Assembly: GCF_002214185.1 (NCBI RefSeq)
Contig: NZ_CP022161.1
Location: 2,727,767 to 2,791,766, forward strand
DNA: 64,000 nt
Source of the DNA: Streptomyces capitiformicae
GTDB taxonomy: Bacteria; Actinomycetota; Actinomycetes; Streptomycetales; Streptomycetaceae
Direction: 5' to 3'
The first letter of the stretch is position 1. Every line of letters begins with the position of its first letter. Under the pieces are notes generated by a model. That model was not told where the DNA came from, did no database searches, and saw only the letters and a program-made list of their open reading frames with translations. Positions 39,356 through 48,784 of the stretch are shown here, in pieces. The position numbers were made by a program, and so were the translations under genes.

Positions 39356-39938
39356 CCGGACCCCTCCCTGTTCGCGGATCGCATCGATGAAGCAGGGGCC
39401 CTTCGCTCCCTGCGGGTTGTGTTGTCCCGCCGATCGGCACTACTACGACCCCCTCCGACTGCCTCTCGGCAACCCGCCACTTCCCGGTTCCACCGGTTAT
39501 AGGCAGGTCACGCTTCCCGCACCGCAAGTTGCGGGGCCGAGGAGGCTCTCTCCAGTTCCCAGGACAACCGTCCGGCCATTCCACGCCCCTTACGCCGGGA
39601 GGTTCTTCGGCGACCGCTCCAGGTCCAAGATCGCCTTCCATGGCCTTCGCCGAACAAGCACAGGCTCGGCTCCTCCTTGGCCCGCCCACGGGCGGGGGTT
39701 AAATGACGGCGCTGCAGGCTTCACTTCATGTTGCGGACTGGCCGGTTGCACGCCCCCAAAGGGCGCTTGTCACTCCACTTCGACGCCACCCTTTCGAGCG
39801 ACGCCGGGAGTCAGCTACCGGGGACCCTGGCGTCTCCCCGGACCGGACTTGCACCGGCTGGCTATCCTGAGCTTGTCGTCCGGTTACATCGTTCACATCC
39901 CTTCTGAGCTGCAATAACGTCCGGACTGCTGGACGTAC

Positions 39939-41477
39939 GCTTGTTCCTTAACATCGGACCCGGCCGTGTGGTCTTCCTCGTGATCCTGAACTCTGCGACG
40001 AGATGCAGGAGTTCACCAGGAAGGCCGTGGGGATGAGTGTGCTGCCGCAGGTGGGCGGACGGGATGGGTTCGCGGAACTGTCACGCTTTCGGACGGTCTT
40101 CTACGGGTGCTTGTCCGCGCGGGCCGATGCGTTCGTTGATCTGACCGACGCATTGTTGTGTGCGGACGGGCCGACCCGGACACCGGTCGAGCTGTCGCTG
40201 CTCGCCGAGCACCAACGCGGCTACGGCTCGCTGTACGGGGCTTTGAATCACGGTCGGCTCGACACGGACGGCCTGCGGGACCTGCTGATATCACTGCCGA
40301 TGCCGCGCTTCGATGGGCGGATCGTACTCACCGTGGACGTCTCCCCGTGGCTGCGCTCGGACGCGTCCTGCTCGCCGGAGCGACTGTTCTGCCACGTCCA
40401 CGGCCGTTCTCGTGAGGCCGCGCAGATCATCCCGGGCTGTACTCGTTCGTCGCCGCGCTCACCCCGGACCGCACGTCGTGGACGCAGGTCCTGGACGCGG
40501 TCCGGCTGGGGCCCACCGACGACACCGCGGCCGTCACCGCCAACCAGCTGCGGGCCGTGGTCGAACGCCTGGTCGCGGCCGGTCAATGGCAGTGCGGTGA
40601 CCGGAACATCCTGGTCGTGATGGACGCGGGCTATGACGTGATGCGCCTGGCCTGGGTGCTGCGCGACCTGCCCGTCGAGCTGGTCGGGCGCCTTCGTTCG
40701 GATCGCGTACTGCGGCTGCCGAAGCCGCCGCGTGTCTACGACCCGAAGGGCGGTCGGCCGCCCAAGCACGGCCCGGAGTTCCGCCTGGCGAAGCCGGAGA
40801 CCTGGCCGGAGCCGGCAGCGGTGACCCTCAACGACACACCCCGCTACGGCAAGGCCGAGGCCCGTGCCTGGGACCGAGTCCATCCCCGGCTCACCCACCG
40901 CTCGGCCTGGATCGACCTGGACGGCGAACTCCCCCTGGTCGAGGGCACGTTGATCCGCCTCAAGGTCGATCACCTGCCCGGCGACCGTGACGCGCCACCG
41001 GTCTGGCTGTGGTCCTCCGCGACCGGCGCCACCCCGGACGACGTCGACTTCGTCTGGTCCTGCTACCTGCGCAGATTCGACCTGGAGCACGCCTTCCGCC
41101 TGTTCAAGCAGTCCCTGGGCTGGACCCGCCCCCGGCTACGCGACCCGCGGGCGGCGGACCGGTGGACCTGGCTCGTCATCGCAGCCCACACCCAGCTCCG
41201 CCTCGCGCTCCCGCTCACAGCCGACCGGCGCAAGCCCTGGGAGAAGACCACACGCCCCGGCACCGCGCTCACCCCGACCCGCGTCCGGCGGGGGTTCAGG
41301 AACATCCGCCCTCACCTGGGCAGTCCGGCCCGTGCACCCAAACCCACCCGGCCGGGGCCAGGACGACCACCCGGCTCCAAGAACCGGCACCCCGCCACCC
41401 GCTACGACGTGGGCAAGACCGTCAAACGCCCCGAGACACTCATCGCTCTGCGTGACAGCCGACGATAAGGAACGAGC
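39939..41477 (+). mobile_element. Insertion sequence with 19-bp terminal repeats
   Basis: Ends GCTTGTTCCTTAACATCGG (39939-39957) and CCGACGATAAGGAACGAGC (41459-41477) are inverted copies with 16 of 19 matches. It encloses one transposase gene, which is frameshifted. No clear target duplication is visible. Its left end lies about 40 bases from the intron boundary. Confidence 0.75.
40033..41468 (+). pseudogene. Frameshifted transposase (DDE, NF041680-like)
   Basis: The first frame runs from ATG 40033 through LSRFRTVFYGCLSARADAF and VDVSPWLR to IIPG. A 4-base deletion near 40438-40441, where relatives read GWPYSF, shifts the frame, and the rest continues in another frame to 41468. Catalytic-type residues remain (VVMDAGYD, DLEHAFRLFKQSLGWT). 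The enzyme is probably inactive unless ribosomes shift frame. The family is common in Streptomyces. Confidence 0.85.
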
Positions 41478-41823
41478 TTAAGGAGATGGAGACGGGTAGC
41501 CGCGAAACGCCTTATGCTGTGATCTGCGTCACGCATTCGAATGGGAAGTGGATGTTCCCGGGGTGCACTGGGGCGGGTTTTCGAGGTGACCGAGACGCGT
41601 TTCCGCTGATCACCGTAAGTGCATGAGCGATAGCTTAGAGGGTTGTTTATTTCTGTAGGTGTTCGCGCGATCACTTTGGGTCAGAAATTGATCGCTTGTG
41701 AAATCGCGTTCGGGGCCCGTGATCCGAAATCCTGCGAGTGAGGACAGCGGTGTCCTTCAGCGCCACCTCCCTTTTGGGGAGGGGGAGTTGGTGCTGCCCG
41801 CAGACTGAAAGAGCAGGACCCCA
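41478..41823. other. Gap upstream of sigma-type operon, no gene
   Basis: Contains the CRP-type site at 41518-41533, an inverted repeat GCGATCA/TGATCGC around 41665-41692, and a GGGGAGGGGGAG stretch near 41775. No gene seen. It should hold the promoter of the 62-aa gene. Confidence 0.5.
41518..41533. promoter_or_regulatory. CRP-like palindrome
   Basis: TGTGATCTGCGTCACG matches the TGTGA-N6-TCACA form in nine of ten arm bases. A cAMP-receptor type regulator could bind here, but position relative to a promoter is not clear. Confidence 0.35.
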
Positions 41824-42012
41824 GTGACCGTTGACGATGTGATCGCCGCGCTGGCGGGCGTCACCGCACTGCGCGTTTTCGCACCGGATATGTGCAAAGC
41901 GGCACGTCTGCTGCTCCGCGCAGGCGTCCAGGTCGGCGTGAGCGAGCTGCTGCAGAACCCCGCGCGCACGCCGGCGTCGACTCCTCAGGCCTCCCACGAC
42001 CAGGAGGCCTGA
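41824..42012 (+). CDS. Small hypothetical protein upstream of sigma factor
   Basis: 62 aa, GTG at 41824 with AGGA upstream. One amphipathic helix-rich stretch (VIAALAGVTALRVFAPDMCKAARLLLRAG). It lies four bases before the sigma-like gene and is probably co-translated. No family recognised. Confidence 0.5.
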   Translation: MTVDDVIAALAGVTALRVFAPDMCKAARLLLRAGVQVGVSELLQNPARTPASTPQASHDQEA

Positions 42013-42016
42013 GGTC

Positions 42017-42673
42017 ATGAGCACCTTCCCGCCCTACGAGGACTCCGACGGCGCGAGCGAGGCACAGTTCACTCTGCCGAGCACCGCCGCAGAACTCAAC
42101 GCCCTCCACGGCATCCACTACGTCATGCCCCCGGACCTTGAGGCCTTCGTCGACCTCTACGCCCGGCCTCACCTGCGCTACGCGCACACCATGCTGGGCG
42201 ACGAACAGGCCGCCAGGACCGTCGTTCAGCGCTGCTACTCGCATCTCGCGCTGAACTGGACCGTTGTCCTGAAAGAGGCGAGCCCGGAGGCGTATGCCTG
42301 GCGCCTGCTCAAGCAACGCGTGGAGCTCCATTCGCGGATCACCGGCAGTACACAAGGCCTCGGCTCTTCCACTGCGCCGGACGTGCGCATCGCGGCGATG
42401 CAGCGCGCGGCCCGGGCCACGCTGGAGGCCATGCGCCGGCAACTGGAGGCCATGGAATCGGCCCTGGGCCTCTACACCGCGATAGCGGCGCTGCCCGAGC
42501 GCCAGTACGACGTGATCGTGCTCCATTACGTGCTGGGCTATTCCACACAGCAGGTCGCCAACATCATGGGCATCAAGCCGGACACCGTCCGCGGACACCG
42601 GCGTTCGGCCCGCGAACGCATCGCCAGCAAGCTCGGCCTGGACATTCCGGCTGGCGACGAAGAAAAGGAGTAA
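42017..42673 (+). CDS. ECF-like RNA polymerase sigma factor
   Basis: 218 aa, ATG at 42017. Region 2-type helices cover about 45-95 (LEAFVDLYARPHLRYAHTML, then ARTVVQRCYSHLAL). Region 4 (about 155-205) is typical: ALPERQYDVIVLHYVLGYS, then QVANIMGIKPDTVRGHRRSARERI. The gap between regions is longer than in simple ECF factors. The next gene starts five bases after the stop. A target promoter was not found in the window; it may drive element genes. Confidence 0.75.
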   Translation: MSTFPPYEDSDGASEAQFTLPSTAAELNALHGIHYVMPPDLEAFVDLYARPHLRYAHTMLGDEQAARTVVQRCYSHLALNWTVVLKEASPEAYAWRLLKQRVELHSRITGSTQGLGSSTAPDVRIAAMQRAARATLEAMRRQLEAMESALGLYTAIAALPERQYDVIVLHYVLGYSTQQVANIMGIKPDTVRGHRRSARERIASKLGLDIPAGDEEKE

Positions 42674-42677
42674 CACC

Positions 42678-43307
42678 GTGCCGCGCAGCATCCGCGACAT
42701 CCTGGCGCAGACCGCCCCGCCCGACGCGTTCACCGACCAGGACGTCGCCGGCCTGAAGCAGGAAGTCGTCCGCGAGGTCACCGCCACCCTCATGTTCGGC
42801 ACCCGGCTGGCCCCCGATGACCGCTTCCCGATCATGCTGGACCGCGCGGACATAGATCTCCAGGCCCTGGCCACTGAGCTCCTCTACAGCGACGACGCCG
42901 GCGCGCACCTGGCCAAGTTCACCGAAGAGCCCGCCGACGTCGACGGCGCCCTGCACTTCGCCTGTCTGCTCAGCCTCGCCGACTCAGCCGAGGGAGCCCA
43001 ATGGTGGTGGCAGTTCGCCGCCGGAGCCGGAAACGCCACCGCCGCCTACTGCCTCCACCTGTTCCACCTCGGCCGCGGCGAACTGCGCGACGCCGACCAC
43101 TGGGCCCACCAGGCGGCCACCTTGGACACCCACATCCACCTCACGCCCTTCTCCCGGCGCCGCACCCCCCGACACCGCCCCACCCTGGCCCTGCGCGAAG
43201 CAGTCGGCCGGCTGAAGGTCAACGAAGTTGAGGAGTGGGGATTCCGGGTCCTACGCCCCGACTCACGCCTCGCCCACCAGATTGAGGAACTCGCCGACGC
43301 CCCCTGA
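42678..43307 (+). CDS. Sel1-like/TPR-like partner of sigma factor
   Basis: 209 aa, GTG at 42678. Residues 95-150 (ALHFACLLSLADSAEGAQWW, AAGAGNATAAYCLHLFHLGRGELRDADHW) have the A..G...A spacing of Sel1-like repeats. The N-terminus has helices but no zinc motif. Five bases after the sigma gene and ended by a strong hairpin, it is probably the sigma factor's regulator or effector, but this is only positional. Confidence 0.6.
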   Translation: MPRSIRDILAQTAPPDAFTDQDVAGLKQEVVREVTATLMFGTRLAPDDRFPIMLDRADIDLQALATELLYSDDAGAHLAKFTEEPADVDGALHFACLLSLADSAEGAQWWWQFAAGAGNATAAYCLHLFHLGRGELRDADHWAHQAATLDTHIHLTPFSRRRTPRHRPTLALREAVGRLKVNEVEEWGFRVLRPDSRLAHQIEELADAP

Positions 43308-43884
43308 TCGCCCCCACAGACCACCCAGGTCTGGCTCGTCTGGCCGCCCTCGAGGCGGCTCCGTCCCCGGCATTCACCTGCCGGGGACGGAACCGTTTCG
43401 CATCGTAGGTGCCGTCGGCCTCACGCCGAAGGATGTACAAGTCGGTGAGGCTGGCTCAGGCCTTGTCACCCCGGGCAGCTCCGGCAGACGCGAATCTGCT
43501 GCTGGACTTCGCGGCCGCGGACTGCACCCGCGAGGCCGCCTTCGCAAGGGGGTGGTGGAGAAGGTCAACCACTCTGCGGCCCAGCGGTGGTGGCGCACGG
43601 TCCCGGACGGGCTGAGCGTCGCGACGGGCACGCCCACGCCGCCCGTCCGAGAGCGCACGCGCCGGCGTGGAGGACCCGGTGGAGAGGGCGTTGCTTCGCT
43701 ACGCTGCTGTGCGATGGCCGCTGCTGCGTCGGCCCGTGTGAGCCTCTGACCGGTCCCGTGGACCACCAGGGGCGTTGAACCCCAGGTGCCTGCGCATCAA
43801 TGCCAGCGTTTTCCCGGCATGGTCACTCGTTGAGCGACGGCGCGTACGGGACCACGGGCCTGACGCGTCAGAACGGAAGACACC
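43308..43884. other. Gap with terminator, no clear gene
   Basis: Apart from the hairpin at 43360-43391 there is no credible coding frame. Short frames on either strand lack start signals and family motifs. GGAAGA just before 43885 serves the next gene. Confidence 0.5.
43360..43391 (+). terminator. Strong hairpin terminator
   Basis: TCCGTCCCCGGCA (43360-43372) and TGCCGGGGACGGA (43379-43391) form a perfect 13-bp stem with loop TTCACC, 53 bases after the stop of the 209-aa gene. Confidence 0.8.
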
Positions 43885-44868
43885 GTGGTTCGTAACCACG
43901 CCCGCAAGGCCGATGCCCGCCGCAGCACCCTGTCCGGTGGGGGCAGCCACCGGAGCGCGGTGAAGCAGCAGGCGCCCAAGCCTCGGGTCCTGACCGGCCT
44001 AACGGCCCTTGATGATCTTCTCGGTGGTGGGCTGCGTCCTGGACGGGTCGCCGTGGTCGCTGCCCGTACCGCAATGGGCAAGTCGATGCTCGCCCTGACC
44101 GTGGCCCGTAACTGTGCGTTCCGGCAGGGGCGTCCCGCTCTGGTCGCTTCCCTGGAGATGTCGAACGAGGGGCTCTTCGAGCGGATGCTCGCCGCGGAGA
44201 CCGGTGTCCTTACCGAAAGGATCCGTCGCCGGACGCTGGATCCCTCTGACCGCGGCCTCATTCACGCCTTTGCAGACGCCGCCAGAAAGGCGCAGTTGAG
44301 TTTCGGTGGCGACGGCACCACGCCTAGCGTCGCCGAGATCGAGCGGCAGTGCGCCACCGTAGTGGGCCGGGACGGCCATCTGGACTTGCTGGTCGTCGAC
44401 TATCTCGGCCTGATGCACGGTGCGTTGCAGCAGCGTGCGTCGGGGGACCGGAGGAAGGAGGTCGCGCATGTGGTGGCAGATCTCCAGGAGTTGGCGACCC
44501 GTTTGAAGGCCGCCGTGGTGATCGTGGAACAGCTCACAAGGGCGCCGGAACTCCGGGACGATCACCGGCCCCGGCTCAGCGACCTCTGTCACGGTGAGGC
44601 CCTGCTGAGCCACGCGGAGACGATCATCCTGCTGCACCGATCCGCCTATTACGACCCGCAGCACCGCGCGGGCCGCTACGACCGTTCACCCGACCCCGAG
44701 CTGTACCCGGCGGACCTGTTCCCGCGGTACGGGCTGCCCGAGCCGGCCGTGCAGCGCGCCGAGCTCGTCGTGCCGTACAACAGGCATGGCCGGACTGGGA
44801 CCGTCGAGGTGGGTGTGGAACTCGCTCGCGCCCGCTTCTTCGACCTGGTGCCCGAGCCCGTTGGCTGA
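43885..44868 (+). CDS. DnaB-like helicase C-terminal domain protein
   Basis: 327 aa, GTG at 43885. GLTALDDLLGGGLRPG at 38-53 and Walker A ARTAMGKSMLA near 60-70 match the RecA-type core of DnaB (usual ARPSMGKT). VVDYLGLM and VVIVEQLTR (DnaB-type SQL-like motif) follow, then DLCHGEALLSHAETIILLHR. The DnaB N-terminal domain is missing, so it is a single ATPase domain as in some plasmid and phage helicases or loaders. It may act in element replication. Confidence 0.75.
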   Translation: MVRNHARKADARRSTLSGGGSHRSAVKQQAPKPRVLTGLTALDDLLGGGLRPGRVAVVAARTAMGKSMLALTVARNCAFRQGRPALVASLEMSNEGLFERMLAAETGVLTERIRRRTLDPSDRGLIHAFADAARKAQLSFGGDGTTPSVAEIERQCATVVGRDGHLDLLVVDYLGLMHGALQQRASGDRRKEVAHVVADLQELATRLKAAVVIVEQLTRAPELRDDHRPRLSDLCHGEALLSHAETIILLHRSAYYDPQHRAGRYDRSPDPELYPADLFPRYGLPEPAVQRAELVVPYNRHGRTGTVEVGVELARARFFDLVPEPVG

Positions 44869-45040
44869 CGTCGGCTCCTTCCCGACGCAGCCCACTGGTC
44901 GGCCGCCCGTGTCGGAGGTCTTCGAGCACGCCGGGTAGCCGTACACATTGATGCACGCGCCTGCAGCAAGCAAGGTCCAAGTGCCGCGGGCTGAGGTGGC
45001 GCGTGCACTGGCTGCGACACCGGAGGAGGAAGGACTCTTC

Positions 45041-45295
45041 ATGCCTGGCCCCGATCTGCCGCCGCCTTCCGCTCCGATGACGGTCGATGCGCTCTTGAAC
45101 CGGTGGCCTACCGGTGCGCAGAAGGTGGAGCTCGTTTCCGGCGTGGTGATCTTCACGGGCCATTTCGATGAGCGTGATCTCGCTACGGCACGGCGTACCT
45201 ATCCCGGCCGGTGTCCCGTGCTGAACGCCGACGGCGGTCTGGAGATCCACCCCGGCGGTGCGGGTGAGCCGACGCCGCTCGTGACCGGCCTGTGA
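45041..45295 (+). CDS. Small hypothetical protein
   Basis: 84 aa, ATG at 45041 preceded by AAGGA; ATG 44951 would add 30 residues. MTVDALLNRWPTGAQKVELVSGVVIFTG resembles the start of Uma2-type nuclease-like proteins, but it is too short to include the catalytic strands. Function unknown. Confidence 0.45.
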   Translation: MPGPDLPPPSAPMTVDALLNRWPTGAQKVELVSGVVIFTGHFDERDLATARRTYPGRCPVLNADGGLEIHPGGAGEPTPLVTGL

Positions 45296-45407
45296 CCTCC
45301 TGGTGCCTGATCTGTTCGAGGTAGCCGCAGAATTGGCGCCGCTCCGAGAAACGCCCCCTAATGGGCCAATACCATCAAGAAGCCTGTCATAGCGGTACAA
45401 GATTCCC

Positions 45408-46472
45408 GTGTCAGAGCGCTACAACTGGGACGGGTCCCTGAAAGAGGAGTACCGCGGCGGCACGCTGGGGTTCAGTGCCGCGCGGACCATGTGGCTGCAC
45501 CGGGAAAACTACTCCGCGACGCTGCGGCGCGATGCCCTGACCCGGTGCCGGTACTGCGGGCTGCTGATGGAGTACTTCACCCGTTACGACCAGAAGCGCC
45601 TTCCTGTGGTGCCCAAGCTCATCCGGGCCGCTTCCGTCCCCGCCCGGATGCGGTGGCACGTCATGAGCGGCGTCGCGTTTCCCGGCGACGGCGGGAGCAG
45701 CCACTGCTATGTACCGCACCCCGCGTTCTGCCCGAGGGTTGAGCACGAGGATGACGATCTGTCGCTCGCAGAGGCACGTGCTGTCTTCCGGCGGAAGTCG
45801 GACCAGCTCATCGCGTCCGGCCAGTTCATCCCCGACCTCGCGCCGGCCCGCTGCGAGGACGAGGTGGCCGAACAGTACGTCCAGGACGTCGGGGACGTCC
45901 GGCACGTGATCGCCTACGGCCGCATGCTGTGGCTGGCACCCTCCAGCATCGACACCCTCCAGTGTGTGGCACGCGCGGACAGCACGGGGGAGAGGTGCCG
46001 CAACCTCGTGTGGACGCAGGACGGCTCCTGGGAGGAGATGGAGATCCCCCACGCGCCGGGGCGCGCCGGGCAGCAGGTGCTGTGGGCAGGGATGACGATG
46101 TGGGTGTTCGCCCTGCACACGCTCTACCCAGCAGAGTTCAGCCGGTGGATGAAGCAGCGCTGCCCATCGCACGACTCCGGCTACATCCCTGACGCCGTGC
46201 CACCGCAGTGGGTGCACTTCGATCCGCTGCGGCATGACGCCCACATCTTGCGGCAGCGGCCCTCTGGCGTTGCGGCGCGGGACACGGACAGCGTGATGGC
46301 CGACCTCCGCCTGGGCCCGAGGCGGACGGAGTGCGCCACGCCGGGGTGCGGCAACGGGAGCGTCTCGCAGGTCCCCGAGGGGTGGGTGTGCTCGTTCTGC
46401 CAGCGTAGGCGGGAGCGCCGCGACCGCACGCATCAGAAATGGGTCGACGCCCAAGATGGGAACACTCCGTAA
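45408..46472 (+). CDS. DUF6083-domain protein
   Basis: 354 aa, GTG at 45408. Residues 44-115 show the DUF6083 pattern: CRYCG..MEYFTRYDQKRLP, then PARMRWHVMSGVAFPGDGGSSHC and PHPAFCPRVEHED. The C-terminal 55 residues hold a second zinc ribbon (CATPGCGNGSVSQVPEGWVCSFC split over about 22 residues). Such proteins are very common in Streptomyces and of unknown function. Likely structural zinc in both places. Confidence 0.7.
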   Translation: MSERYNWDGSLKEEYRGGTLGFSAARTMWLHRENYSATLRRDALTRCRYCGLLMEYFTRYDQKRLPVVPKLIRAASVPARMRWHVMSGVAFPGDGGSSHCYVPHPAFCPRVEHEDDDLSLAEARAVFRRKSDQLIASGQFIPDLAPARCEDEVAEQYVQDVGDVRHVIAYGRMLWLAPSSIDTLQCVARADSTGERCRNLVWTQDGSWEEMEIPHAPGRAGQQVLWAGMTMWVFALHTLYPAEFSRWMKQRCPSHDSGYIPDAVPPQWVHFDPLRHDAHILRQRPSGVAARDTDSVMADLRLGPRRTECATPGCGNGSVSQVPEGWVCSFCQRRRERRDRTHQKWVDAQDGNTP

Positions 46473-46520
46473 TTTGCCGCTACTCTACGCGTCGAAACTA
46501 AGTGAGATCACGAGGGTGGT

Positions 46521-48428
46521 ATGGCCCGTTCCTCCTCACACCGGCGCGAATCTCCCACGCCGGACGACCAGATGGACCTGTTCGCCTCGGCTGCCCCACC
46601 GCCAGCCCCGACGCAGCTGTCCCCTCACACCGAGCTGCGGCAGTTGATCACGCTGATCGCGTCGCGCTCAGGCCTCGGATTCAAGGAGACCAACAACCGG
46701 CTGAACCGGCGACTGGGTGTGGTCACACGTCAGGGCGCGCCGTCGGAGGTCATCGAGCGCGCGGTTGTTCTAGCACGCGAGTGGCTCGCCGTACTGGAGA
46801 CTCCCCAACTGCCCGACCAGCCGCAGCCGCACCGCTCCCCGGCACGCCGCCCGCGCCCGGCCAGGTCCGGGCCGACTCGCCCGGCGAACGCCAGTCCCGC
46901 GCCGACACCGGAGCAGGAACAAGCGCTCACGGCCAAGCACACAGGTTCCCATCTCGTCGTCCAGGCCGGTGCCGGCACGGGCAAGACGACCCTGCTGACG
47001 ATGCTGGCCCGCTCCGTACCACGCGAGCGCGGCCTCTTCCTCGCTTACAACCGGTCCGTCGTGGACGACGCCGCCAAGAAGTTCCCCCCGAACGTGCGGT
47101 GTATGACCGGGCACGGCCTGGCCATGCGCGAGACCGGCCACCGCTACGCCGCTCGGCTGAACGCTCCCCGTGAACCCAGCTGGCGGATCGGCGAGCGCAT
47201 CGGGATCACCACCGGCACGAGAATCGTGCTCGCCAGTCGGCTGATCACGCACAAGACGATCTCCTACAGCGTGCTGCAGACGGTGCGCCGCTTCTGCCAC
47301 TCCGCCGACACCGCGATCCTGCCCAAGCACGTGCCGAAGCTGCGCGGCCTGCCCGACGAATGCCGGCCCGACCTGGCCCGCCTCGTCCTGCCTTACGCAC
47401 GGCGCGCCTGGGATGACCTGCAAAACCCCCAGGGCGGTGCGGTCCGCTTCGAACCCGACCACTACCTGAAGATCTGGGCCCTGACCGAACCGGTGATCCC
47501 GGCCGACTTCCTGCTGCTGGACGAAGCCCAGGACACCAACCGCGTACTGGAGAAGGTCTTCACCGCCCAGCGCGACCATGCCCAGCTGATCATGGTGGGG
47601 GACTCCGCGCAGGCGATCTACGGCTGGCGCGGCGCCTACGACGTGATGACCGACTTCGACGGCGTCCAGCTGACCCTCACCCAGTCCTTCCGGTTCGGCC
47701 AGGCCGTTGCCGACGAGGCCAACCGCTGGCTGACCATCCTCGCAGCCCCACTGCGTCTGAAGGGCGCCCCCGCCCTGCACACCACCGTCGGGCCGGTCGA
47801 TCACCCCAACGCGGTGCTGTGCCGATCCAACTCCGGTGCCATCTACGAAGTCCTGCGCCTGCTGGAGAACAACAAACGCGTTGCGATGGCCGGCGGCGGA
47901 GAGGCCCTGGAGAAGCTCGCGGCCGCCGCCGGCCAGCTCAAGGCGGGACGCCGCACCAGCCATCCCGAACTGTGCCTTTTCACCTCGTGGGAGGAACTGC
48001 ACGAGTACGCCACATCCGACCCCGCAGGCGGCGACCTGCTGCCGCTCGTCGACATCGTCGACGAGTACGGCCCCGAGCTCGTCGTCGCCGCCGTGCAGAA
48101 CCTGCATCCCGAGCACGCGGCCGACGTCGTCGTCTCCACCGGCCACAAGGCCAAGGGCCGCGAATGGCCCACCGTCGCGATCGGCACGGACTTCGAGCCC
48201 CGGGCCGGCAGCACGAACAACACCGCTGACGGCAATGGCCAGCCGGACATCGACCTCGACGAAGCACGCCTCGCCTACGTCGCCGTCACCCGCGCCCGGG
48301 AGCGCCTCGACCTCGGCGGACTGTCCTGGATCAACCAATACCCCAGCACTCCCAGCACGATGGGCGAGCCTTGCCCCTCAGACACGGGCCCGTCACCCTG
48401 GGACCGGCTCGGCCCGCCGCCCGGCTAG
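46521..48428 (+). CDS. SF1 (UvrD/PcrA-type) DNA helicase
   Basis: 635 aa, ATG at 46521. Residues about 39-90 are a helical domain (LRQLITLIASRSGLG, LNRRLGVVTRQG) also found in the protein at 49674. The helicase core has Walker A GAGTGKTT near 151-158, motif II LLLDEAQD near 333, GDSAQAIYGWRGA, and motif VI AYVAVTRARERL near 584-595. All SF1 motifs are present but the protein is shorter than UvrD (about 720), lacking large accessory inserts. Likely active 3'-5' helicase of plasmid type or part of a DNA-handling pair with 49674. Confidence 0.85.
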   Translation: MARSSSHRRESPTPDDQMDLFASAAPPPAPTQLSPHTELRQLITLIASRSGLGFKETNNRLNRRLGVVTRQGAPSEVIERAVVLAREWLAVLETPQLPDQPQPHRSPARRPRPARSGPTRPANASPAPTPEQEQALTAKHTGSHLVVQAGAGTGKTTLLTMLARSVPRERGLFLAYNRSVVDDAAKKFPPNVRCMTGHGLAMRETGHRYAARLNAPREPSWRIGERIGITTGTRIVLASRLITHKTISYSVLQTVRRFCHSADTAILPKHVPKLRGLPDECRPDLARLVLPYARRAWDDLQNPQGGAVRFEPDHYLKIWALTEPVIPADFLLLDEAQDTNRVLEKVFTAQRDHAQLIMVGDSAQAIYGWRGAYDVMTDFDGVQLTLTQSFRFGQAVADEANRWLTILAAPLRLKGAPALHTTVGPVDHPNAVLCRSNSGAIYEVLRLLENNKRVAMAGGGEALEKLAAAAGQLKAGRRTSHPELCLFTSWEELHEYATSDPAGGDLLPLVDIVDEYGPELVVAAVQNLHPEHAADVVVSTGHKAKGREWPTVAIGTDFEPRAGSTNNTADGNGQPDIDLDEARLAYVAVTRARERLDLGGLSWINQYPSTPSTMGEPCPSDTGPSPWDRLGPPPG

Positions 48429-48433
48429 CGTGC

Positions 48434-48784
48434 ATGCGCATGAGTGAACACTTCCAAGAGATCAAGCGCGTTGACGAGTACGAAGCCAGGTTCGGGGAGT
48501 CTTGGCCGGGGCGGCAGGGCTTGGAGGCCGTGAACGCGGCCTATCCCTCGATCGTGGTCGATGACTGGAGCCAGGAGGGTTGGGTCTACTTCCTTCCCGG
48601 AGGCCAGGAGGGCCCCCTCGACGAGGTCGGGCGGATCGTGGTCGTGGGGGCGAGCGGGTCGCTTCCCGTTCGTGTATGCCGAGACGGCGTAACGCGAGGC
48701 GAGTGGAACGTCATCCAGGAGCCGTTCAAGTACGGGCAGGAGATGGACTTCGAGCAGTTCATGCGCGTGATCCACGCTGCCTGA
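48434..48784 (+). CDS. Hypothetical protein overlapping GNAT gene antisense
   Basis: 116 aa, ATG at 48434 or 48440. WSQEGWVYFLPGGQEGPLDEV and VIQEPFKYGQEMDFEQFMRVI look like a compact alpha/beta protein. Its 3' part (48586-48784) overlaps the end of the GNAT gene on the other strand by 199 bases. Family unknown; sequence has good coding character. Confidence 0.5.
   Translation: MRMSEHFQEIKRVDEYEARFGESWPGRQGLEAVNAAYPSIVVDDWSQEGWVYFLPGGQEGPLDEVGRIVVVGASGSLPVRVCRDGVTRGEWNVIQEPFKYGQEMDFEQFMRVIHAA

Larger units (their letters stand above)
37891..39896 (-). mobile_element. Group II intron
   Basis: About 2 kb on the minus strand: a 5' part with GTGAACG near 39896 as the likely start, an RT/maturase gene, a domain V at 37947-37979, a domain VI-like hairpin, and a 3' end near 37891 (..CCCTAC). 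It is inserted antisense directly after the kinase stop codon, with an IS on its other side. The 5' boundary is uncertain by tens of bases. Confidence 0.8.

Noticed and set aside
41518..41533. CRP-type site as a firm regulatory call
   Set aside because: A 16-base match alone is weak, and no clear promoter lies at a suitable distance; kept only as a low-confidence feature.
43374..43766. Minus-strand frame with possible small protein in the 43.3-43.9 kb gap
   Set aside because: Composition is low complexity, its end overlaps the terminator hairpin, and no motif is present.
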